In this document: positions 60,901 to 64,000 of the stretch, piece by piece | Layout of the letters: every line of letters begins with the position of its first letter | How positions within the stretch are numbered: position 1 is the first letter of the stretch | Source of the DNA: an uncultured Saprospiraceae bacterium | Lineage (GTDB): Bacteria > Bacteroidota > Bacteroidia > Chitinophagales > Saprospiraceae | NCBI GenBank assembly: GCA_937973565.1 | Contig: CALJKQ010000111.1 | Span: 1-64,000, forward strand | Direction of reading: 5' to 3' | Length of the DNA: 64,000 nucleotides | Position numbers and translations under genes: made by a program | The notes under the pieces: generated by a model | What the model was told of the DNA's origin: nothing | Database searches by the model: none | The model's input: the letters and a program-made list of their open reading frames with translations, nothing else

Positions 60901-62390
60901 ATACAGACGTAGTCCATGCCATGAAGTGTGGCCCTGTTGCTTCAGCTCCTGTAATACCTCAGGTTTTGAACAACGATCAATGTATTTCAACCGAAAATTG
61001 TATAGTGATGGGCAGTACCATTGACATCACTAAAAATCCCAACAACGGAGCCGGGATGATCGATGTAAACGGCAATGTCAATTATACGCCCACGGCTTTG
61101 ATGATTGGTTTGGATACCATGAAATATGAAGTTTGTGTTGAAACAGGAAGTATGTGTAGAGAGGCCATGATTTTGGTAACAGTTCACGACTCAACAGCGA
61201 TAAACTCAACCAATGCCACGGATGACTTTTATCCCATACATAAAGGCAGTACGCTTGAGGTCAACATTTTGGATAACGACACCGATGCTCAGGGAGACAA
61301 TCAGGCAGTAACTCCGCAGGGCAGTCAGTCAGCACCTGTTGTTATAGCTCAAGGATCTTATTACATCACAGCAAACGGAGATTTATTCTATACGCCTGCC
61401 TCCAACTTCAGCGGTCCATTGGATATTGTTTACAATATATGCGATGACAATACAAATCCTACGTGTTCAAAAGCTACGGTCCATATCCTGGTGATCGAAC
61501 CATTGACTTTGCGTGTAAGAGTTTACCTCGAAGCCGCTTTGGTTAATAACAATAATGAAACTTCCAGTACCGGACGTCCTTTGATGAGAGACAACCTCAG
61601 GGTGAATCCATTCAACGGAGCCAATAACATTCCGGTTAAAGATCCATACAAATATGCTACAACCTGGGTGGATGTTACTTCAAACTTTGTTCACAAGGGG
61701 GCAGGTTTAAGCCAGTCAGGTATCATCGCCGACTCAGCCACCGTATTTGGCGTGACAGGCGAGAATGCGATCGTAGATTGGGTGTTCGTAGAATTGCGCG
61801 ACAAGAATGAACCAACCTTCGTATTGTCAACCCGTTCCGGTTTACTCCAACGAGATGGAGATGTGGTAGATACCGATGGCATTAGCCCTCTGACCTTTGG
61901 AGGGGTTGCAGAGGATAGCTTCTATGTGGTGGTAAGACATCGATTCCACTTGGGAGTTGCTTCACAGCTGGTTGCCAGAAATACCCTGGTTGACTTTACG
62001 GTGCCGTCTACTCCGGTCTTCAATTTTGGAACCAGCAAGAATGGCATCTATGACTACACAGGCTTATCTCAAAACGAAAATGTTAAGTATGGTTACAATG
62101 CCATGTGGGCAGGTGACTTTAATGCGGATGGTAAAATTAAGTTTACCAATCCTGCCGACGATCTCAACTTCCTGTTTTTTGATATCCTGATCCATCCGGA
62201 CAACACTTTTGGCAATGCCAACTACAATTTCGCCTACGGTTACTATCAGGGAGATATGAATATGAATGGCAAGATCAAGTTCGACAACCCGGATGACGAC
62301 AAGAATTTGCTTTATGCACAGATGTTGTTCTATCCATTAAATACACAGTACTTGTCAAATTTCGACTTTTTCATACAACAGGTACCTTAA
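48981..62390 (+). CDS. Giant choice-of-anchor-A / carbohydrate-binding / BIG2 surface protein (paralogue 3 of 3)
   Basis: The product is about 4469 residues if translation starts at the TTG at 48981. There is an upstream stop at 48966 and no in-frame ATG before the mature protein, so the start is uncertain. The signal peptide (about 1-32, Lys15-Lys16 then a hydrophobic core) is cut before Gln-Asn-Pro. The layout follows giant 2 closely: choice-of-anchor-A-type domain (34-347), Arg-rich Cys module, PKD-like, jelly-roll CBM-like (535-731), Ig repeat with inserted CBM4/9-like domain (51595-52020), amidotransferase-like domain (1133-1374), two calcium-type Asn-Gly-x-Asp-Asp-Asp-Gly-Asp-Gly motifs around a CBM4/9-like domain, then a further CBM-like domain not found in giant 2 (1576-1767). 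About 18 BIG2 repeats with two SprB-like pairs and one module shared with the 4378-residue adhesin follow. The tail (3872-4469) is common to all three giants. No T9SS sorting domain is seen. Confidence 0.93.
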   Translation: MEQLTQACGKAASWKKSIAFSLAIFILGALNAQNPIAGNQGFQIITEGNFTSAGSHHIHGPLAVGGNLVINTSATSEVNMDNVGTYVFPGDGTTTTGLLVAGSVTWTAGNMNVLSNKYIHIGNSAGSTSGDNGNNSNTQVYPSGTSYSNAKRITGSIDQTPNPAVFQSSSFDFASLFDDYRNNSFGLSNCTGNVQLLNSSGAAISGNNVSSAQPVKINSLINGINHLKLTTTSLNNITELKFEGSGIPSASKILVITVNLTANFTWNNSNMPGISNGQAPYILWNFFGSNTVNLTINTASLIYGTIFAPSMNLIKTGTGDIDGNIIAKTASLGLGEIHFYPFAADVPNCCSNVTTAGTIAGNETGTCGFDPAATTSTASASGGSGTLEYRWEQSTDNWVTFSEISGATSTTYNPGVIYSTTQYRRKARRRGCDVWVYSNVITKTISNMPTANAGVDQSQCENGAFILKGNTPSSGQTSSWSVVSGTVYNYTGFSDPVLDVSLPAGNTATLRYSVVNGLCTATDDVTITNTTGCSTACNNPINNNGDLETEGNANNFNLTFNSTPALLITSTIAPPYWSERYGGNTTNTSTFQGAFYIKKTGTASDPHSGTHMIYLNGGSFCLSSFATNANIQCGKTYKFSAWIAAYTNGSTQSNATFALEASSSSNSNSFEDKLELVAPKSNSWNDLNWQRYEFLITIPYNNMTWGDFYFTSYDATKGFLIDDVCITEVSGGSSAYVGLDQFGCSNVFTLSSNTPASGYTGTWSVNSGSATLSSTSSTSPTATITSGSAASFKWTVSNGTCTSVDYVNVGYTSGTPITVNNQTICAGSSATLTASGCSSNLSWNTGATTSSITVSPSSTTTYTVTCTPASTANLLLNPGFESSTNFQNWSNWANSSVTTTAGEFRSGSKGAKADGTSDWAGFGQDVAVTPGQYITVSFWAKTTNPGAMPVVGYKFFTSSFAELQSMITADVTTGTFTKYTLNAVAPPSAAYIQIVVSTSKGGILYVDDLEVTRSTGCISTASGTVTVSNATLNMGTLAVSGCIDHPIQDVATVSVPISWTNAPSGDKIRVMLNNKIELIDVSGGATSPQTVVFVVPADGTANQTVNASWINTTGCNASRTFNAPTSCTSNTLNCNILYLCGLDKPADGDAWDHGFIDYLDAVNGGIVTPVLVKADASGYGFYNPNTNAPMSVTLNNYKMILISPTTQGYISNDLKNYLKNYTGGILNMNYDMLDDLGMITGSNTAYWGTAAYVDNSTSMEMYNYDNIAPINNYVFTGGNYKSGASANLWAASGNASAGTNGIGFNYEAHELSGTISTTHGARVHLGFHMNGLYANSANGGALPAPASSYFHPTKHLTLTAKTYLERAILEAVGGCQDEICSNGIDDDGDGLEDCADPDCGLITNREFDESTTGWQLFVQSGNSASLSIDKTNQISGSNSAKVVISTTQNGTDWHVQLVQTAKTLVAGTKYTVSFSAKASTSRTASVSLQLGASPFTNYFSQSFTIGTTPQQYTFDFIASTSVSNVSFLLNLAKATGTIYIDNVQVKERCEICNNGLDDDGDGLTDALDTDCNSCEFVGQNLVTNGEFEAGNTGFISDYSYTSPTAMCGNWGIYSIVSRITEVGAPLGCNNGIWSAADRNSAGGKYMLIDPSAATGINDRIWSQTVTVCPNTDYVFSVWTKNVYYSEAAGYSGVDPNFQFTINGIALSGANFIMPRQAKADSLTWIKVQGTWNSGAATSATLRIANMIPGNYGNDLAIDGIYFGLCGKTVAITTPVTTFCEGTNTNIQANLETLNSNWSFYEWLKDGVVVASGATATSYLATAPGTYVLRAYNTSNNSGCPQASNSITLAMTPRPATGTLSASNVCVGGMSSITPSTGGTWTSSNTAVATITNAGVITAVGAGTATFTFTQTSNGCVSLPSATLTVAGDPSVSVGGAGITICSGGTAALASTITGGTGTTTYVWQSSPNNSTWTTISGATSSTYNTPVLTSSMYYRVSITQAASGCGTATSGSGLVTVVADPAVTTTGGGVTVCEGSTVTLNSSITGGAGTTSYQWQSSTNNVTYNNISGATSANFTTPALTASIYYRVSITQTGIGCGAATSAGSLITVNPKPTVSITGANPVCAGSTTSMSPSSGGTWSSSNTSIATINNSGVVTAIAAGSVTFTFTNSATGCASNPSAAITINGRPTVSVTGPSTICSGSTTTLSPGTGGTWTSSNTTIATVTNAGVVTGQTSGTATFTFTQTSTGCASLPTTAITVGAGLTSNINYNGSVCLTPTSQLTATRTGGTSPFTYAWSGPSGFTGNTQTVSITQSGNYYLTITDATGCLSTTNGFVYSQFIPSATAIQTTVCEGQTVQLTASGTNAVNYLWSANAGSAATSIVTVTPTLPSSTYTVTVTNNLGCTGSANSTISVNAKPTVSITGSTSVCVGSTTQLSPSSGGTWLSSDGSKATVTNTGLVTALMAGTVNFTFTSTATGCVSNPTGNVTVNANPNAGPDPNALDCFETGTVNMGASGTGTWTLGAGSAGTVNIVSPTSPTSTVNTFSTFGNYYLVWTNAQGCRDTSKIMVNDACDCVISNNYITTPPTTTFCVSSGAITINGSKPNPSSGNYQWMYSLNGGAYANAPGTSNEQNYTTVALGVGTHKFKRMFTKLTGKVCSLESNEVTLIVNAKPTITQPAQTTLCVGTTTTITPTSGGTWSSSNSAVATITNGGIITAVSAGSATFTFVNSTTGCASDASNAITVNAKPVVSAPSQNVCMGSTLSLSPSSGGSWASSNLGIAAVSSQGVVSPVAAGTVNFTFTSATTGCSASLASAINIRSLPSVTIDYNGSICLTDTSKLKALITGGISPFTYSWTGPSSFTANQSIVPITANGNYYLTVTDQYLCQATTSGFVYERYEPIIVSLQTNICEGQSIDLQVNAGSAISYQWSATAGNATSQSVTVFPAVPSTLYKVTVTNLNGCSAVASANITATPRPTVSITGSSSICIGSTSTLSPSTGGIWASSNPSVAIVNNSGLVTGIANGTATFIFTQSSTGCTSNPTTPISVSGKPVTAFSGATSICIGDQTTITPNSGGIWTSSNTSIATITNQGVITAVSAGSATFTFTLSGSSCTSDASSPLTINVKPSTVYTGPTDICVGEYTTLSPSNGGTWTSSNTAVATIQNNGAVYGISAGTATFTYTDAASGCQSIPSNPVTVNAKPIITVNDNELCVGETLQLIGSEGGFWSSVNTNTAIVGNTGIVTALAPGQTGFVLTSQATGCVSNPSALITVNAIPTIVFTGPTSICIGSTSSMSPTSGGTWISTNPAVASISNAGVITALAVGQTTFRYTSSVSGCSSVPSNPFLVYNKPSTQIAGSSSICVGSNTQLLPSAGGVWQSTNPSVAMVTNGGLVTGLTTGTAQFIFIESISGCTSDPTTAVAVLTKPNIHFTGPNTICVGSTTSLSPAAGGTWQSSNTSVATINNAGVVTGLSQGMVNFTFTLNAGCVSDPSDYLTVNGKPSISVTGPLAVCQGATTQLQPSTGGTWVSSKPSVATINNNGVVSGLTAGTVKFVFTESSSGCVSDSSAAITINPAPFISLPGSPNVCVGSSVNIFPSVGGIWISSNTSVISVSNTGVATGINTGLAHLKFTNTNTGCTSADSITLNVLDRPVVTLPQPTLCVGSTLNLTAPFAGTWTSLNPTIASISAGGSVVGLSQGIARFTFKNTATGCTSNPSNGLVVNSRPYVSVAGSGEICIGNETTLVPSTGGTWSSLQPAIASVSNAGLVTGLAEGNAHFVFTDGATGCLSDSTIAVQVNPALTAAVLGDAIICMGYQTRLSPISGGIWSSNNPKVAMVDNGGYVTGLAPGKSGFVFTQNGTGCMATLPDDAVTVKPCVDPDFNVTFANVLVSGNLSTNDEVPAGTTYNSTFQLIKKPTGSLPYLTVNADGSYNFTANMPGVYEYKVPVCVAPATVGCPTADLTFTVVDGAALPKTAIVNTDVVHAMKCGPVASAPVIPQVLNNDQCISTENCIVMGSTIDITKNPNNGAGMIDVNGNVNYTPTALMIGLDTMKYEVCVETGSMCREAMILVTVHDSTAINSTNATDDFYPIHKGSTLEVNILDNDTDAQGDNQAVTPQGSQSAPVVIAQGSYYITANGDLFYTPASNFSGPLDIVYNICDDNTNPTCSKATVHILVIEPLTLRVRVYLEAALVNNNNETSSTGRPLMRDNLRVNPFNGANNIPVKDPYKYATTWVDVTSNFVHKGAGLSQSGIIADSATVFGVTGENAIVDWVFVELRDKNEPTFVLSTRSGLLQRDGDVVDTDGISPLTFGGVAEDSFYVVVRHRFHLGVASQLVARNTLVDFTVPSTPVFNFGTSKNGIYDYTGLSQNENVKYGYNAMWAGDFNADGKIKFTNPADDLNFLFFDILIHPDNTFGNANYNFAYGYYQGDMNMNGKIKFDNPDDDKNLLYAQMLFYPLNTQYLSNFDFFIQQVP
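57905..60590 (+). repeat. Twelve BIG2-type repeats in giant 3
   Basis: The unit design is as in the sister genes. Six further units occur at 54540-57440, mixed with two Ig3-like domains, SprB-like pairs (55775-56235 and, just before this block, 57443-57905) and the shared Trp-x-x-Gly-x-Gly-Ser-Ala-Gly-Thr module (56455-56990). Confidence 0.85.
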
Positions 62391-62416
62391 GAATAAAACT
62401 TACAGCACACTTATGG

Positions 62417-62452
62417 AGCCATCATTCTCAGCAGGAGAATGGTGGCTTTTTT
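62417..62452 (+). terminator. Intrinsic terminator of giant 3
   Basis: AGCCATCATTCTC (62417-62429) pairs with GAGAATGGTGGCT (62435-62447) over 13 positions with one G-T pair and a 5-base loop, followed directly by a run of six T (62447-62452). It lies 26 bases after the stop. This is the clearest factor-independent terminator in the window. Confidence 0.88.
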
Positions 62453-63052
62453 AATTCAAATCTTTTCTCCAGGCTTGGCTGCTAAATGACAATGCAATTA
62501 AAGAATAGGATTCTGACAATACCAGGGTGTAAAATCATGATCAAACGCTGGTACATCTCCCCTGAATTTAGGGTATGTCCACTATTTTATACAACAGAAT
62601 CTCTGTTTTAATTGCCGTTTGATAAGACTTTTACGAATCAATAAATCTTTAACGATTTTGATCTTCTGATTCATGCAGACATTAAATAGGTTGACAGACC
62701 AATTAAATTTTATTCTGATTGACCCATTTCCAGGCAAAGAGGTCGGTTTCAGTTGATAGAGTGTCAGCTTTTTTACCAAGTGTGCTTATTTGATTACATA
62801 GTAGTTAATATTTTCAACTTACTGTGTATCATTGGGGTATGTTTATAGCTATGGAAATGGCCCGTTATTTTTTCATCGCCAAAGTCGACTTTGGTAATAT
62901 TTTAAACAAAATGGAAAAATTTCTCAAAGTGCCTAAGGGTATAAGCTTTTCCAGCTGTCTATTCTATGAATTGAATCTCGGCACAGAATTTGCACTGAGT
63001 GAAAAGACATTAATAAAATTTTTAATATTTAAAACTAAAATGTTAATTTCCA
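62453..63052 (+). other. Intergenic region before the small secreted protein gene
   Basis: These 600 bases are AT-rich and show no convincing gene. A GTG-initiated frame of 79 codons (62824-63063) overlaps the next start, and a minus-strand frame of 65 codons (62582-62779) has no recognisable motif; both look like chance. The promoter of the downstream gene should lie here, but I could not place it. Confidence 0.55.
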
Positions 63053-64000
63053 ATGGCTTGTAAAATAACATTCTCATCAATTGCCAAGGTTTCAGCTGTA
63101 GTAATGTGCCTGAATTTACCTTTAATGGCGCAAATAAAGAAAGTAAATTTCCAGTTGAAGTTCAACACGGAGACTTCTTTATACGACTGTTACCTGCGTG
63201 TAGCGGAAGGAAATGCTTTCACTAAAAAAGAAAGGATCCAGTTCAATGCTCAGGTTTCTTTTGTGTTGCCCGCAGAGGCGGAGATGAACATCATCGAGAC
63301 CCACATGCCATTGCAAGACAACCTTCATTTTGGAGGGTCAAAACCTGCAAAATGGTATATAACCAACAAAATTGAAAACCCTGCTGACTTGAGAGGCTCC
63401 AGGATTATCAGTGTTACACCGGAACTGTCACCAACAGGTCAATACAACGAATTGCGCGAAGGGGATGAAGTTAAGTTGTTTAGCTTCAATGTTTACCCGC
63501 TCCCTGTTTGTGGTGAAGCAGTCAGGTTGTTTGAAAACCAAAAAGATCCCAGCAGTGCCGCAGAAGGTATGAGAGGCGGAGACTTTAGCAATGGATTTAC
63601 CATCGGAGGAACAGCTCAGAAATATAGCGGCAACCTTCCAACAGTCCACCCTGCATTGCCTCAGGGCAATATTCAATCTGAAATAAATGCTACGGTTGGT
63701 GAAACGGTAGTTTTGGAAGCAGGAGAATGGAAGCACGCTTCTTCATATGTTTGGACAGGCCCCAACGGCTTCAAATTCCAGGGAAAAGATGTTGTGTTTT
63801 CTCGTGTGGGTGCTGAAAAGGCAGGTAAATATACTTTGACAGTTACGTCAGATCTCGGATGCGAGACCAAAAGAAGCCTCGATCTGAATGTACTTACAGC
63901 TGAAGATCTTGAAAAAGCGACTACAACACAAACCGTCTCTCAAGCTGAAGCGACTGTAAAAGTAAACAATGATAATTATTCGGCAAGGGTTTATCCCAAT
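63053..64000 (+). CDS. Partial (3'-truncated) small secreted protein with Ig-like domain and start of a T9SS type A sorting domain
   Basis: The frame is open from the ATG at 63053 to the window end (316 codons). Residues 1-26 form a signal peptide, probably cut after Ala26 in Leu-Met-Ala-Gln. Residues 27-200 match the N-terminal domain of the 4378-residue adhesin: Asp-Cys-Tyr, Gln-Phe-Asn-Ala-Gln, a Met-Pro-Leu triplet, Leu-Phe-Ser, Asp-Pro-Ser-Ser, Gly-Phe-Thr-Ile-Gly-Gly and Gly-Asn-Leu-Pro recur in the same order. One Ig-like domain follows (about 205-280, Tyr-Val-Trp-Thr-Gly-Pro-Asn-Gly-Phe, closing Gly-Cys). A short Thr/Glu-rich linker leads to Ala-Arg-Val-Tyr-Pro-Asn at the very edge, the usual opening of a type A sorting domain. 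It looks like a minimal version of the large adhesin, with one Ig unit instead of about 38. The gene is easily missed because its stop lies outside the window. Confidence 0.9.
   Translation, partial: MACKITFSSIAKVSAVVMCLNLPLMAQIKKVNFQLKFNTETSLYDCYLRVAEGNAFTKKERIQFNAQVSFVLPAEAEMNIIETHMPLQDNLHFGGSKPAKWYITNKIENPADLRGSRIISVTPELSPTGQYNELREGDEVKLFSFNVYPLPVCGEAVRLFENQKDPSSAAEGMRGGDFSNGFTIGGTAQKYSGNLPTVHPALPQGNIQSEINATVGETVVLEAGEWKHASSYVWTGPNGFKFQGKDVVFSRVGAEKAGKYTLTVTSDLGCETKRSLDLNVLTAEDLEKATTTQTVSQAEATVKVNNDNYSARVYPN

Noticed and set aside
62582..62779. 65-codon minus-strand frame, considered as a possible transposase remnant
   Set aside because: No catalytic motif, terminal inverted repeats or target duplication were seen. 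Cannot be supported.
62824..63063. 79-codon frame overlapping the start of the small secreted protein
   Set aside because: It has a GTG start, out-of-frame overlap with a well-supported signal peptide, and low-complexity AT-rich codons.
1..64000. CRISPR arrays, tRNA or rRNA genes, insertion sequences
   Set aside because: The repeats are protein-coding and diverged, there are no short identical repeats with spacers, and no cloverleaf or rRNA sequence was noticed.

Overview
The window is part of a Bacteroidota chromosome, probably from the Saprospiria/Chitinophagia side of the phylum. The evidence is a complete type IX secretion (T9SS) type A sorting domain, the beginning of a second one, a type B (CHU_C-like) sorting domain, long arrays of SprB/PKD-like and BIG2 immunoglobulin-like repeats, no Shine-Dalgarno sequences before the starts, TAA stops and moderately low GC. 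No housekeeping, RNA, mobile-element or CRISPR features were seen. All genes lie on the + strand.

Layout: (1) 1-3797, the 3' part of a cell-surface protein with Ig-like repeats, cadherin-like domains, three SdrD-B-like domains and a T9SS type A sorting domain. (2) 3896-17032, a 4378-residue Ig-repeat adhesin with a type B sorting domain. (3) 17241-32987, (4) 33547-48624 and (5) 48981-62390, three giant paralogues of about 5250, 5025 and 4469 residues. Each has a signal peptide, a choice-of-anchor-A-type domain, a variable set of carbohydrate-binding-like modules, BIG2 repeats (about 41, 16 and 18) and a shared tail. (6) 63053-64000, the 5' part of a small secreted protein. Its N-terminal domain matches that of the 4378-residue protein, and it is cut just as a type A sorting domain begins. 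Intergenic gaps are 98 to 662 bp and several carry strong hairpins. The genes look like neighbouring transcription units of one expanded family rather than one tight operon.

The proteins are mosaics of shared parts. The cadherin-like tail of gene 1 recurs in the three giants, where the SdrD-B plus type A sorting end is replaced by a different conserved module of about 300 residues. That module ends in two dockerin-like calcium loops and a common Gln-Gln-Ile/Val-Pro terminus, with no recognisable T9SS sorting signal. CxC-marked modules of the 4378-residue protein recur in giants 2 and 3. Carbohydrate-binding-like and DNRLRE domains are inserted inside Ig-like repeats.

The likely role of the cluster is extracellular: long adhesive or matrix-forming stalks with glycan-binding heads. 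The most interesting candidate for something undescribed is the shared C-terminal module of the three giants, which may be an alternative anchoring or docking device. The secretion machinery itself is not in the window.
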